From NCBI GenBank assembly GCA_963664035.2, contig OY760867.2:1178001-1242000 (forward strand): a stretch of DNA of 64,000 nt, read 5' to 3'. The notes beneath the pieces are model-generated. The model had not been told where the DNA came from and did not search any database. It saw only the letters and a list, made by a program, of their open reading frames with translations. This DNA is from G958296245 sp963664035. Lineage in GTDB: Bacteria; Chloroflexota; Dehalococcoidia; Lucifugimonadales; G958296245. Every line of letters begins with the position of its first letter. The stretch's first letter is position 1. Shown here in pieces: positions 33,487-42,264 of this stretch. The translations under genes were made by a program, and so were the position numbers.

Positions 33487-33516
33487 TTGACAACTCCTCC
33501 TGGTTAGCCATATACT
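33487..33516 (+). promoter_or_regulatory. Consensus promoter of the phd-PIN operon
   Basis: TTGACA (33487-33492), 18-base spacer, TATACT (33511-33516). Two direct repeats TTAGCCA (33504-33510 and 33516-33522) straddle the -10 and may be an antitoxin operator. Confidence 0.75.
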
Positions 33517-33542
33517 TAGCCAAGCTCTAAAGGAGCCCGACG

Positions 33543-33809
33543 ATGGTAACGGTGAACGTACACGAAGCAAAGACCAACCTGTCGCGCCTGCTTGTGCAGG
33601 TCGAGGCCGGCGAGGAGGTCGTCATCGCCCGCAACGGCAAGCCCGTCGCCCGGCTGGTGAGCGCCCAGCGCAAGGGCCGGCCTCAATTCGGCTCGATGAG
33701 GGGCCGGGTAACAATCGACGACAGCTTCTTCGACCCGCTTCCGGAGGAGGAATTGGCCGCCTGGGAGGGGCATTGCAGTTGCGATTACTGCTCGACACCC
33801 ACGCCCTGA
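33543..33809 (+). CDS. Phd/YefM-family antitoxin
   Basis: An 88-residue antitoxin: MVTVNVHEAKTNLSRLLVQVEAGEEVVIARNGKPVARLV is the Phd fold that binds the operator, and the C-terminal half (SMRGRVTIDDSFFDPLPEEEL) would cover the toxin. AAGGAG lies 7 bases before the ATG. The last 37 bases overlap the PIN toxin gene. Confidence 0.92.
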   Translation: MVTVNVHEAKTNLSRLLVQVEAGEEVVIARNGKPVARLVSAQRKGRPQFGSMRGRVTIDDSFFDPLPEEELAAWEGHCSCDYCSTPTP

Positions 33810-34165
33810 TCTGGTGGGTAGCCGGAAACGACCGATTGCCGCTCGCCGCCCGCCACGCCATCGGCGACCAATCAAACGACAAACTGGTAAGCGCGGCGAC
33901 CGCATGGGAAATCGCCACCAAGCACCGCCTCGGCAGACTTCCTGGCGTCGAGGCGATGGCGCTTGACATTGCTGGCACAATAGCCAGCCAGGGCTTCGAG
34001 GAGCTGCCGATCACCGTAGATGATGCCATACGCGCCGGGGCGCTGCCGGGGCCCCATCGCGACCCGTTCGACAGGCTGCTCATCGCTCAGGCGTTGTCGA
34101 GAAACCTGGTCCTCGTCTCCATCGAGACGCTCTTCGACCAGTACGGCGTTCGCCGCCTCTGGTGA
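33773..34165 (+). CDS. PIN-domain toxin (VapC-like), partner of the Phd antitoxin
   Basis: A 130-residue PIN ribonuclease from a TTG start (33773; another TTG at 33779 is possible). LLLDTHALIWWVAG holds the first Asp, SAATAWEIATKHRLG the Glu, and HRDPFDRLLIAQALSRNLVLVSIE the later acids. The HALIWW type of PIN toxin is usually paired with Phd/YefM antitoxins, as here. Confidence 0.9.
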   Translation: MQLRLLLDTHALIWWVAGNDRLPLAARHAIGDQSNDKLVSAATAWEIATKHRLGRLPGVEAMALDIAGTIASQGFEELPITVDDAIRAGALPGPHRDPFDRLLIAQALSRNLVLVSIETLFDQYGVRRLW

Positions 34166-34211
34166 TCAAGGGCGCGGCTAGATTCCGACTCCTCCTAGCG
34201 CGGCGCTAGTC

Positions 34212-35780
34212 TTACGACCGGCCCCGGCGGAGGGCGCGGCCGGGTAGCTCGCCCGTGTTCTCGCCCTTGTCGATTACGACCCGCCCGTTGACGATCACGT
34301 AGTCGATGCCGACGGGGTACTGCTTCGGGTCCTCCCTCGTGGCGTGCGTCTTCACCGTGTCCGGGTTGAAGACCACGATGTCCGCCTTGAAGCCGTCCCG
34401 CAGGATTCCACGATCCGGCAGGCCGAGGCGCTGCGCCGGGAACGACGTCATCTTCCGTATCGCCTCCGGCAGCCTCAGGTGCTTCTCGGCCCGGACGTAC
34501 TCGGCCAGCACGATGGGGAAGCAGCCGTAGCTTCTCGGGTTCGGGTACTCTCCTATCAGGATCGCGTCGCTGGCGATGATGCCGTACGGGTGGGATACGA
34601 AGGCGTGGAGGGTGTGCGCGTTGGTTCCCAGGGCGACGATGGAGATACCGAGGTTCTCCTCGTGGAGCAGGTCGAACAGGGCGTATGCCGGGTCCTGGCC
34701 CCGCATCTCCGCGATGGCGGCTAGCTGCCGCCCCTCGTACTGCTTGTTCTGCGGCTGCGTGAAGTTGGTCAGCCAGCTCTGGTCCGCCCACTCCGGCGAC
34801 AGCTCCGACTTCATCCTGCGCCGGGCGTCCGGGTCGCTCAGGGCCTCCATGATCGCCTCGGGCCCGCCGTCCTTGGCCCAGTTCGGGAGCGCGATGACTA
34901 TCGATGTGCCGGAGTAGGGGTAGGTGTAGCAGTCGAAGGTGACGTCCATGCCCTCGTCGCGCGCGCCCTCCACCAGGCCGATGTAGTCGTGGTGGCTCAG
35001 TACGCCCTGCGCCGTCTGCCGGTAGTGCGTCAGGTGAACGGGGATGCCGCTGCGGCGCCCGATCTCCAACGCCTCCTCCCACGGCGCCAGCAGCCCCTTC
35101 GCCTTGAGCAGGGCGCGGGTGTGGGTGTGGTAGAAGCCGCCCATGCGGGCCGCCTCCTCGGAGAGCGCGACGAGCTCGTCGGTGTCCGCGAAGGCGCCGG
35201 GAGGGTAGTCCAGCCCCGTGGACAGCCCCCACGCTCCCTCCTCCATCGCCTCCCGCACCAGCGACCGCATCTCGGCTATCTCGGCAGCGGTGGCCGGCCT
35301 GTCGTTCCAGCCGACGGACCATATCCGCACCGGCGAGTTGCCGAGGATGTAGGCGACGTTGATGGCAACGGAGTTGTCGTACTTGCCGAGCAGCTCCGCA
35401 ACGGTGAGCCAGTCCGCCGGCATCGGGGGATAGCCGTTGAGCCCGGAGTCGAGCCAGATGTACCGGTGCAGCTCTTCCTGAGACTTGAACGGCGCGTGGG
35501 ATATGCCGTCTATGCCCACCAGCTCGGTCGTGACCCCCTGGCGCACCTTGGGGTCGTGGTGCGGCTCGCCCATGATCGTCAGGCCGGCGTGGGAGTGTAC
35601 GTCCACGAAACCGGGGCAGACGACCATGCCCGAGGCGTCGATCTCCCTGGCCGCCTCGATACCGGACGCGTCCCCGCGCCGGATGGTCACCGTGTCTCCG
35701 TCCACGAGGACGGCGGCGAAGAAGCCGGGGCTGCCCGTGCCGTCGATTACAAGGCCGTTCTTGATCAGCAGGTCTATCAT
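34212..35780 (-). CDS. N-acyl-D-amino-acid deacylase-type amidohydrolase
   Basis: A 522-residue member of the D-aminoacylase branch of the amidohydrolase superfamily. LLIKNGLVIDGTGSPGFFAAVLVDGD is the beta-sandwich opening, PGFVDVHSHAGL the H-x-H metal motif, EGAWGLSTGLDYPPGAFADTDELVAL the family-specific stretch, and THTRAL, HLTHY and NAHT supply further His residues. FKADIVVFNPDTV is the final sandwich. Substrates of the family are N-acyl-D-amino acids or cyclic amides; the true substrate is not known. The aldo/keto reductase genes lie just upstream. Confidence 0.9.
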   Translation of the reverse strand: MIDLLIKNGLVIDGTGSPGFFAAVLVDGDTVTIRRGDASGIEAAREIDASGMVVCPGFVDVHSHAGLTIMGEPHHDPKVRQGVTTELVGIDGISHAPFKSQEELHRYIWLDSGLNGYPPMPADWLTVAELLGKYDNSVAINVAYILGNSPVRIWSVGWNDRPATAAEIAEMRSLVREAMEEGAWGLSTGLDYPPGAFADTDELVALSEEAARMGGFYHTHTRALLKAKGLLAPWEEALEIGRRSGIPVHLTHYRQTAQGVLSHHDYIGLVEGARDEGMDVTFDCYTYPYSGTSIVIALPNWAKDGGPEAIMEALSDPDARRRMKSELSPEWADQSWLTNFTQPQNKQYEGRQLAAIAEMRGQDPAYALFDLLHEENLGISIVALGTNAHTLHAFVSHPYGIIASDAILIGEYPNPRSYGCFPIVLAEYVRAEKHLRLPEAIRKMTSFPAQRLGLPDRGILRDGFKADIVVFNPDTVKTHATREDPKQYPVGIDYVIVNGRVVIDKGENTGELPGRALRRGRS

Positions 35781-35838
35781 GTTTCACCTTGGCGCCGTCC
35801 GCCGGTATGGGGAGGCGTGCAGTTGCTATCGGCTCGGG

Positions 35839-36822
35839 CTAGACGTCGTAGCTCATCCCTTCCGATGCTTCGTTCAGCCGGGTAATCTCCACCTCGCTCA
35901 GCGACCATCCGAAGGCGCCCAGCACGTCGTCCACGTGCTCTACGGCGTCGCTGCCCGATATGGCGGCGCTGATCTCCGGGTGAGATAGCACCCAGTTGAG
36001 GGCGACCTGGGCCATAGTCTTGCCGCGGTCTTGCGCGATGGCGTGGACGACGTCCAGCAGCGCCCCGGCGCCGGCGATTATGGACGCCAGCTCCTCCCGC
36101 CTGTCGGCCCAGGGCCGGCCAACGTCTGCTGGGACCCCAGGTCCATACGCCCCCGTCAGCAGTCCAATGGCCAGGGGGCTGTAGGCCATGACGCCGAGTC
36201 CGCTGTCCCTGGCGAGACCGAACATCTCCTGCTCCAACGAGCGGTTCAGCAGGCTGAATGGGTTCTGTACGCATACGAACGGGTCTGCCCCCAGCTTGTC
36301 CTGGGTCCAAAGCGCCTTGCACGCCTGCCAGGCGGTGAAGTTGCAGCAGCCGGCGTAGAGTATCTTGCCCTGGGTGATCAGGTCGTCCAGCGCGCGCAGC
36401 GTCTCGTCCAGGGGCGTCGCGTCGTCGAAGCTGTGGAGCAGGTAGACGTCGATGTGGTCGGTGCCTATCCTGGCGAGGGAGCGTTCGACCTCCCCCATGA
36501 TGTGATACCTGGAGAGTCCGCCGTCGTTCGGTCCCTCTCCCTGGGAGCCGAACACCTTGGTGGTGATTACTACGTCGTCGCGCTTGCCCTCTATGGCCCT
36601 GCCAAGCACCCGCTCGGCGCTCCCCCGGTCTCGGATCCCGTCCTTGCCGTAGAGGAGGTTCATGCCATAGGTGTTGGCACAGTCGAGGAAGTTGATGCCC
36701 GAGGCCAGCGCGTGCTCTACCACCCGTTGCGCCTCGGTATCGGTGGGTGAGCCTCGGAAGCCGAGGCCCAGGGCGACGCGGGATACCTTGACGCCCGCCT
36801 TGCCCAGGTTCACGTATTCCAT
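35839..36822 (-). CDS. Aldo/keto reductase, tandem copy 1
   Basis: A 327-residue AKR barrel. The catalytic Asp and Tyr fall in NFLDCANTYGMNLLYGKDG, Lys in VVITTKVFG and His in IDVYLLHSFDDAT. The C-terminal part (LLNRSLEQEMFGLARDSGLGVMAYSPLAIGLLTG) binds NADPH. GGAAGAG 8 bases before the ATG at 36822 decides the start over the ATG at 36840. It is very similar, by eye over 80%, to the next gene, so it arose by recent tandem duplication. Confidence 0.9.
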   Translation of the reverse strand: MEYVNLGKAGVKVSRVALGLGFRGSPTDTEAQRVVEHALASGINFLDCANTYGMNLLYGKDGIRDRGSAERVLGRAIEGKRDDVVITTKVFGSQGEGPNDGGLSRYHIMGEVERSLARIGTDHIDVYLLHSFDDATPLDETLRALDDLITQGKILYAGCCNFTAWQACKALWTQDKLGADPFVCVQNPFSLLNRSLEQEMFGLARDSGLGVMAYSPLAIGLLTGAYGPGVPADVGRPWADRREELASIIAGAGALLDVVHAIAQDRGKTMAQVALNWVLSHPEISAAISGSDAVEHVDDVLGAFGWSLSEVEITRLNEASEGMSYDV

Positions 36823-36866
36823 CGCGATGTTCTCTTCCATGCCGGCCGGGGCGACGACGGCCCCAG

Positions 36867-37850
36867 CTAGACCTTGTGGCTCATCCCTTCGGATGCTTCG
36901 TTCAGGCGGCCGATCTCCGGCTCGCTCAGCGACCACCCCAGGCCGCCGAGGACGTCGTCGACGTGCTCTACGGCGTCGCTGCCCGTGATGGCCGCGGTGA
37001 TCTCCGGGTGCGATAGGACCCAGTTGAAGGCGACCTGCGCCATAGTCTTGCCGCGGTCTCGCGCGACGCCGTGGAGGACGTCCAACACTGTTCCGGCGCC
37101 GGCGAGTACGGACTCGAGCTGCTCCGGCCTCCTCGCCCATGGCCTGCCCACGTCCGAGGGGGCGCCCGGGCCATACGCCCCGGTCAGCAGTCCGACGGCC
37201 AGGGGGCTGTAGGCCATGATGCCGAGGCCGCTGTCCCTGGCGAAGCCGAACATCTCCCGCTCCAGCGAGCGGTTCAGCAGGCTGTACGGGTTCTGCACGC
37301 ATATGAACGGGTCGGCCCCCAGCCTGTCCTGTGTCCACAGGGCCTTGCACACCTGCCAGGCGGTGAAGTTGCAGCACCCGGCGTAGAGTATCTTGCCCTG
37401 GTCGATGAGGTCGTCCAGCGCGCGCAGCGTCTCGTCCAGGGGCGTCGCGTCGTCGAAGCCGTGGACCAGGTAGATGTCGATGCGGTCGGTGTCTATCCTG
37501 GCGAGGGAGCGCTCGACCTCCCTCATGATATGGTACCTGGAGGACCCGCCGTCGTTTGGCCCTTCGCCTATGGGGGTATACACCTTGGTGGTGATTACTA
37601 CGTCGTCGCGCTTGCCCTTAATCGCCCTGCCAAGCACACGCTCGGCGCTCCCCCGGTCCCTGACCCTGTCCTTGCCGTAGTGGAGGTTAATGCCGTACAT
37701 GTTGGCGCAGTCGAGGAAGTTGATGCCCGAGACTATCGCGTGCTCGACCACCCGCTGCGCCTCCGTATCGGTCAGCAGGCCCCTGAAGCCGAAGCCCAGG
37801 GCGACGCGGGAGACCTTGACGCCCCCCTTGCCCAGATTCACGTATTCCAT
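36867..37850 (-). CDS. Aldo/keto reductase, tandem copy 2
   Basis: Also 327 residues, same length and order of motifs as the copy downstream: NFLDCANMYGINLHYGKD, TTKVYTPIGEG, IDIYLVHGFDD, SLLNRSLEREMFGFARDSGLGIMAYSPLAVGLLTG. Differences cluster around the active-site rim (TYGMNL/MYGINL, LLHSF/LVHGF) and residues 205-260, so the copies may have different substrates. The end is 44 bases from the start of copy 1. Confidence 0.9.
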   Translation of the reverse strand: MEYVNLGKGGVKVSRVALGFGFRGLLTDTEAQRVVEHAIVSGINFLDCANMYGINLHYGKDRVRDRGSAERVLGRAIKGKRDDVVITTKVYTPIGEGPNDGGSSRYHIMREVERSLARIDTDRIDIYLVHGFDDATPLDETLRALDDLIDQGKILYAGCCNFTAWQVCKALWTQDRLGADPFICVQNPYSLLNRSLEREMFGFARDSGLGIMAYSPLAVGLLTGAYGPGAPSDVGRPWARRPEQLESVLAGAGTVLDVLHGVARDRGKTMAQVAFNWVLSHPEITAAITGSDAVEHVDDVLGGLGWSLSEPEIGRLNEASEGMSHKV

Positions 37851-37891
37851 CGGCTATACCTCTTTGCGCCGTCTGGGGACGACGGGCGGAT

Positions 37892-38227
37892 TCAGCTGCC
37901 GAGGACGAAGGTCGCGCCGATGAGCATCGCCACGATGAGGGTCGTGATGACGCCTATGCGGCGGAGCTCCGCCCCGAGGTAGCCGTAGGAAGGGGTGGCC
38001 TCCTCGCGCTCCGAGCGGACCCGCCGCGCGGGCCGGGCCGCGGCCGCCCCGACGGGACTCGGCGGCGCCGGACGCTGCTGCCCCGACGCCTCCTCCTCGA
38101 CTATCCGCGCGGCCCGCTGCGACTCGGTCGGCCCCGTGTCGAAGGCCTCAGGGGCCCCTCTCCCTCTCTTACGCCGTCGGCGCACCTGCGCCTGGCGGGA
38201 TGCTGCGCGGCGTGACTTGCTAGGCAT
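37892..38227 (-). CDS. Small basic protein with C-terminal membrane anchor
   Basis: A 111-residue protein. Residues 1-80 are disordered, with very basic patches (RRRRKRGRG, RPARRVRSERE). Residues 90-110 form one membrane helix (IGVITTLIVAMLIGATFVLGS), so it is tail-anchored. I know no family. It lies between the aldo/keto reductase and the xerD-like gene, 26 bases after the latter's start region, in the same direction. Confidence 0.6.
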   Translation of the reverse strand: MPSKSRRAASRQAQVRRRRKRGRGAPEAFDTGPTESQRAARIVEEEASGQQRPAPPSPVGAAAARPARRVRSEREEATPSYGYLGAELRRIGVITTLIVAMLIGATFVLGS

Positions 38228-38253
38228 TTCCGTTCCTCCTCGCGGGCGCTCGG

Positions 38254-39186
38254 CTACGCCGCCGGCGCGGCCTGCTTCGCTCGCGGATGTGCTCTGGCGT
38301 ACTCTGTACGCACGTGCTCACTGGTAAGGTGAGTATACACCTGCGTCGTCGTTATGCTGGAGTGGCCCAGGAGCTCCTGCACGTGCCGCAGAGGGGCGCC
38401 GCCCCTCAGCAGGTGGGTCGCGAAGCTGTGCCGGAGCGTGTGGGGCGTAACCTTCCCTTCTATTCCGGCCCGGGCCGCCAGCTTCCTCAGGTTGAGCCAG
38501 AACGCCTGCCTCGTCATACCCTTGCCGAGACGGCTCAGGAACAGGGACCGGTCCGTGCTCTCGCCGGCGAGCAGCGGACGAGTATCCCGCAGGTACCTCC
38601 CGATGAGCGCGACCGCCCGCGGATGGACCGGGATCACGCGCTCCTTGGAGCCCTTGCCGAAGGCGCGAACGAACCCCTGCTCGAGGTCGACGTCGTCCAC
38701 CTTCAGGGAGACCAGCTCGCTCACCCTCATCCCCGTGGCATAGAGAAGCTCCAGCATGGTCGAATCGCGCCGGCCCTCCGGCTTCTCCACGTCGGGCGCC
38801 GCCAGCAGCGCGTCGACCTCCTCGACCGTAAGCGTCCCAGGAAGCGACCGTCCCAGCCTGGGCGAGGCCATCTCCTCGGTGGGGTCGCTCTCGATGACGC
38901 CCTCCTCCATCAGGAAGCCGAACATCGACCTCGTCGAGGCGACCTTCCTCGACCGCGTAGTGTCCGAGTAGCCGAGCCCGTGGAGGTAGACCAGGTAGTC
39001 GGTCAGCACCGGTGGAGTGATCCTCTTCCAGTCGCGGTCGCTCTCGAAGCCCCTGGCGTGCAGGAACTCCACGAGCAGGGAGAGATCGTTCCTGTAAGCG
39101 GCCAGCGTGTTGGGGGAGTCTCCCCGTTCGACCGCGAGGAAGTCCAGGAAGCGCTCTACGCTCAGTTGCATGGGTAGCTGCGTCAT
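38254..39186 (-). CDS. xerD: Tyrosine recombinase XerD
   Basis: The 310-residue Xer recombinase has a core-binding domain (LDFLAVERGDSPNTLAAYRNDLSLL) and a catalytic domain with YATGMRVSELVSL (Arg), GKGSKERVIPVH (Lys), HTLRHSFATHLLRGG (H-x-L-R-H) and LGHSSITTTQVYTHL (His, Tyr). It likely pairs with the xerC product at the start of the window to resolve dimers at dif. An extended -10 (TGA-TACAAT) ends 6 bases before the ATG at 39186, so this start would give a leaderless mRNA; an in-frame ATG at 39171 is the alternative. Confidence 0.92.
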   Translation of the reverse strand: MTQLPMQLSVERFLDFLAVERGDSPNTLAAYRNDLSLLVEFLHARGFESDRDWKRITPPVLTDYLVYLHGLGYSDTTRSRKVASTRSMFGFLMEEGVIESDPTEEMASPRLGRSLPGTLTVEEVDALLAAPDVEKPEGRRDSTMLELLYATGMRVSELVSLKVDDVDLEQGFVRAFGKGSKERVIPVHPRAVALIGRYLRDTRPLLAGESTDRSLFLSRLGKGMTRQAFWLNLRKLAARAGIEGKVTPHTLRHSFATHLLRGGAPLRHVQELLGHSSITTTQVYTHLTSEHVRTEYARAHPRAKQAAPAA

Positions 39187-39192
39187 ACTGTA

Positions 39193-39201
39193 ATTGTATC
39201 A
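39193..39201 (-). promoter_or_regulatory. Extended -10 promoter of xerD
   Basis: Minus-strand TG-A-TACAAT with no clear -35. Six bases separate it from the ATG, so transcription would begin at the start codon. Confidence 0.5.
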
Positions 39202-39216
39202 CGCCGGGCTGGGCCC

Positions 39217-40542
39217 TCAGGCCGGACGGAGAAGCTCCGCGCGGACCACGCCGTCCTCCAGGCGTCCGAGACGGGCCCGCGTAATCTCGTTCGCAAGGGG
39301 CCTCTCGCTTCGGCAGGCCACCCTGACGTAGCTGTCCGTCAGCCCGGTCCAGGAGCCGTTGGGGCCTTGTCGCGACTCCCACAGCACCGGACGGACGGCG
39401 CCCTCCAGGCCGCGCCGGAAGTCCGCCGCGAGGCGCTGCGAGAGCGCTAGGAGCGCGTCCGTACGCGCCCGCTTCACGTCCTCCGCGACTTGGTCCCGGT
39501 AATGGGCCGCGCTGGTGCCGGGACGCGCCGAGAAGGGGAAGACGTGCATCGCCGAAAAGCCCACGCGCTCGCACAGGGCGTACGTCTCCTCGAAGTCCGA
39601 GCTCGTCTCGCCGGGAAAGCCCGCAATGACGTCGGCCGTCACGGACGCGCCCGGCACGGCGTCCCTGACCCTCTCCACGGCGTCCAGGTATTCGACCGCG
39701 GTGTACCGGCGCCTCATCCTGTCCAGCACGGCGTCGCTGCCGCTCTGCAGCGCGAGGTGGAAGTGTGGACACAGCCTTGGGTCGGACCACAGCTCCAGCA
39801 GCCGCGCGTCGATCTCCCGGGGCTGGAGCGACGAGACGCGGAGCCTCGCAACCTCCGTCTCGTCGAGGACGCGCGCGATCATGCCGGCGAGGTCGGCGCC
39901 GTCCAGCTCGTGGCCGTAGGAGCCGAGCTGAGTGCCGGTGAGCACGACCTCCTTCGCGCCGGCCTCGACGTGCCCTGCCACCTGCCGCACCAACGCCTCC
40001 GGGGGCACGCTCCACTCCCGCCCACGGACGCGGGGGACTATGCAGTAGGCGCATACCTGGTCGCACCCCTCCTGTATCTTCACCATCGCCCGGCTCCGGG
40101 ACAGCGGCAGGCCGGCGGGCGTCGCCCGGTCGGGGTCGAGGCTGGCCGCCTCGCCATTGCCGGGCCTCAGATCATCCACGAGGCTGACGAGCTCCGGCTT
40201 GGCGGTGTTGCCGGCGACCAGGTCGACCTCCGGCATGGCGCGGAGGCTGTCGCCGGCGCGCTGCGCGTAGCAGCCCGCGGCCACCACGGTCGCGCCGGGA
40301 TTCCTGCGCCTCGCAGACCGCAGCGCTTGGCGCGCCTTGCGGTCGGCGACGTGGGTGACGGTGCAGGTGTTGACGACGTACACGTCCGCCGCCTCGTGCT
40401 GGTCTACGAGCAGGTAGCCAGCGCTGACGAAGTCCGCTGCCAGCGCCGACGAGTCGGCCTGGTTGAGCTTGCACCCGTGGGTGATTATGGCAACGGTAGG
40501 CTTGGGCGCCTGGGAAGTAACGGAGGCCAACGGCAAGACCAT
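39217..40542 (-). CDS. mtaB: tRNA t6A37 methylthiotransferase MtaB
   Basis: A radical SAM enzyme of about 441 residues that turns t6A37 of tRNA into ms2t6A. VAIITHGCKLNQADSS (first Cys of the N-terminal cluster), VVNTCTVTHVADRKARQ, AAGCYAQRAG complete the UPF0004 domain. KIQEGCDQVCAYCIVPRVRG is the radical SAM CxxxCxxC. HFHLALQSGSDAVLDRMRRRYT follows, and a TRAM-like domain ends the protein. The THGCKLNQ opening separates MtaB from MiaB. Start set at MVLPLASV (40542), weakly supported. Confidence 0.92.
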   Translation of the reverse strand: MVLPLASVTSQAPKPTVAIITHGCKLNQADSSALAADFVSAGYLLVDQHEAADVYVVNTCTVTHVADRKARQALRSARRRNPGATVVAAGCYAQRAGDSLRAMPEVDLVAGNTAKPELVSLVDDLRPGNGEAASLDPDRATPAGLPLSRSRAMVKIQEGCDQVCAYCIVPRVRGREWSVPPEALVRQVAGHVEAGAKEVVLTGTQLGSYGHELDGADLAGMIARVLDETEVARLRVSSLQPREIDARLLELWSDPRLCPHFHLALQSGSDAVLDRMRRRYTAVEYLDAVERVRDAVPGASVTADVIAGFPGETSSDFEETYALCERVGFSAMHVFPFSARPGTSAAHYRDQVAEDVKRARTDALLALSQRLAADFRRGLEGAVRPVLWESRQGPNGSWTGLTDSYVRVACRSERPLANEITRARLGRLEDGVVRAELLRPA

Positions 40543-40577
40543 ATCGTGGGACGGGGGGAGCAACAGCCGGACGGGGC

Positions 40578-41990
40578 CTATATGGGCGGGCGGCGCGTGT
40601 GCCAATCGGTCGCCTGCTCGTAGGCGTGGGCGGCCTTGAGCACGGTGGCCTCGTCGAACATCCGGCCCGCGATCTGTATGCCGAGGGGCAGCCCGTCGGC
40701 GCTGAATCCGGCCGGAACGGTAATCGCCGGCGATCCGCTCACGTTGAACGGGCGCGTCATGCGGGCCAGTATCTGGATGGTCGAGTGATCCTCGCCCCCG
40801 ACGGTAGCCACGTCCTGCCCTATCCTGGGCGCCGGTATCGGCTCCGACGGCGTCAGCAGCACGTCCACGCTCTCGAACACCGACGCCACCTGCCGGGCGA
40901 AGGCCCTGCGCGCGCGCTGGGCCCGCACGTAGTAGATGCCGGGCTCCAGCAGGCCGGCGGCCAGCCGCGAGCTCACCTGCGGGTCCATCTCTCCGGCGTG
41001 ATTGCGGAAGTGCTCCAGGTGGATCTCGGCGGCCTCCGGGCCGCTGATCGCCTGCCCGATGCTGAGGATGTTCGCCAGCAGCGGGACCGACACCTCCTCC
41101 ACCGACGCGCCGAGCCCCTCGAGTACCCTCGCGCCCTCCCTCATCGCGCCCTCGCACTCGGGGGCCAGTATCTCGAAGAAGTGCTCCTTGGGGATGCCGA
41201 CGCGCAGCCCGTCGATGTCCCGGCCCAGCGTCTCCGTGAAGTCCGGCTTGGGCTGCCTGCTCGAGTAGGGGTCGTTCGGGTCGTGCCCCGCGATGGCGTT
41301 CATCACCAGCGCCGTGTCCCTGACCGTGCGCGTCATCGGCCCCACGGTGTCGAAGCTCCAGGAGAGCGGGTATACGCCGTGGCGGCTGATTCGACCAAAG
41401 GTAGGCTTCAGGCCCACGATACCGCACAGCGCCGCCGGGATGCGCACCGACCCCCCGGTGTCCGTGCCCAGGGCCGCCATCACCTGGCCGGCCGCGACGC
41501 TGGTGCCCGATCCGCCGCTGGAGCCGCCGGACACGCGGTCGGTGTCCCACGGGTTGCGCGCCGGCCCGTGGTGGATGTTCGCGCTGGTGGGACCGGAGGC
41601 GAACTCGTGCATCTGCAGCTTGCCGATGACGATCGCGCCGGCGTCCAGGAACCGCGATACGACCGTCGCGTCGTAGTCCGGCACGAAGTCGCCCATTATG
41701 GACGACCCCATCGTGGTGCGGACGCCCTTGGTGTAGTAGAGGTCCTTCAGGCCGATGGGGATGCCGTGCAGGGGGCCGAGCGGCTGCCCGGAGTGCATCC
41801 GGGCATCGGCCTTCTCCGCCGCCGCCCTCGCCTGGGGCTCCAGCACCGTTACGAACGAATTCAGGCGCTCGTCCGTCGCGTAGATGCGCTCCAGGTGGGC
41901 GTCGACAAGCTCAGTGGGCGAGATCTCGCCGCGGGCGATGAGGCTCGCGGCTTCCGCCATGGACAGTGAGCAGGCGTCCGCTGGCCGCAT
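40578..41990 (-). CDS. Amidase (GatA-like amidase-signature family)
   Basis: A 470-residue amidase-signature hydrolase. The Ser-cisSer-Lys triad sits in GPLHGIPIGLKDLYYTKG (Lys), GGSSGGSGTSVAAGQ (cis-Ser) and GTDTGGSVRIPAALCG (Ser nucleophile). It could be GatA of the tRNA amidotransferase, but the small gene just upstream looks like the DUF4089/AtzG type rather than GatC, and no gatB is present, so a free amidase is more likely. The gene follows the small subunit by 3 bases. Confidence 0.88.
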   Translation of the reverse strand: MRPADACSLSMAEAASLIARGEISPTELVDAHLERIYATDERLNSFVTVLEPQARAAAEKADARMHSGQPLGPLHGIPIGLKDLYYTKGVRTTMGSSIMGDFVPDYDATVVSRFLDAGAIVIGKLQMHEFASGPTSANIHHGPARNPWDTDRVSGGSSGGSGTSVAAGQVMAALGTDTGGSVRIPAALCGIVGLKPTFGRISRHGVYPLSWSFDTVGPMTRTVRDTALVMNAIAGHDPNDPYSSRQPKPDFTETLGRDIDGLRVGIPKEHFFEILAPECEGAMREGARVLEGLGASVEEVSVPLLANILSIGQAISGPEAAEIHLEHFRNHAGEMDPQVSSRLAAGLLEPGIYYVRAQRARRAFARQVASVFESVDVLLTPSEPIPAPRIGQDVATVGGEDHSTIQILARMTRPFNVSGSPAITVPAGFSADGLPLGIQIAGRMFDEATVLKAAHAYEQATDWHTRRPPI

Positions 41991-41993
41991 CGG

Positions 41994-42200
41994 CTACTCG
42001 TTCCCCGGAGCGTATACGTCGGCGGGCGGGACGTCGGCCAGGTCCAGACCGTCCACCTCGCACATAGCCTTGGCAGCCGCCCCGGCCTGCGGAACCAGCA
42101 TGTCCAACTCCACGTCCGTCAGGTGGACGCCCAGCGCCGCCGCCATCGCCACTATCTCGTCCCTCGATTCCGGCTGACTCGTACTGCTCACTGCGGCCAC
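41994..42200 (-). CDS. AtzG-like/DUF4089 small subunit of amidase
   Basis: A 68-residue protein with EIVAMAAALGVHLTDVELDMLVPQAGAA and a short C-terminal tail ending DLADVPPADVYAPGNE. It resembles DUF4089 and AtzG, small GatC-like proteins that support an amidase partner. It ends 3 bases before the amidase start. Confidence 0.7.
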   Translation of the reverse strand: MAAVSSTSQPESRDEIVAMAAALGVHLTDVELDMLVPQAGAAAKAMCEVDGLDLADVPPADVYAPGNE

Positions 42201-42264
42201 CTCCCGTTGCCGACCTCGCTCGGCGGCACCAGCCTATCACGTCCTCAGCGCAATGAGAACTCTT

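Noticed and set aside
32886..33492. Target duplication for the deleted ISAs1 copy
   Set aside because: Left flank CATAAGCGCA and right flank GCGTTTGACA do not match, so insertion as a single event cannot be shown.
41994..42200. gatC of a tRNA amidotransferase
   Set aside because: The sequence fits the DUF4089/AtzG type better, and no gatB is present, so the symbol was not used.
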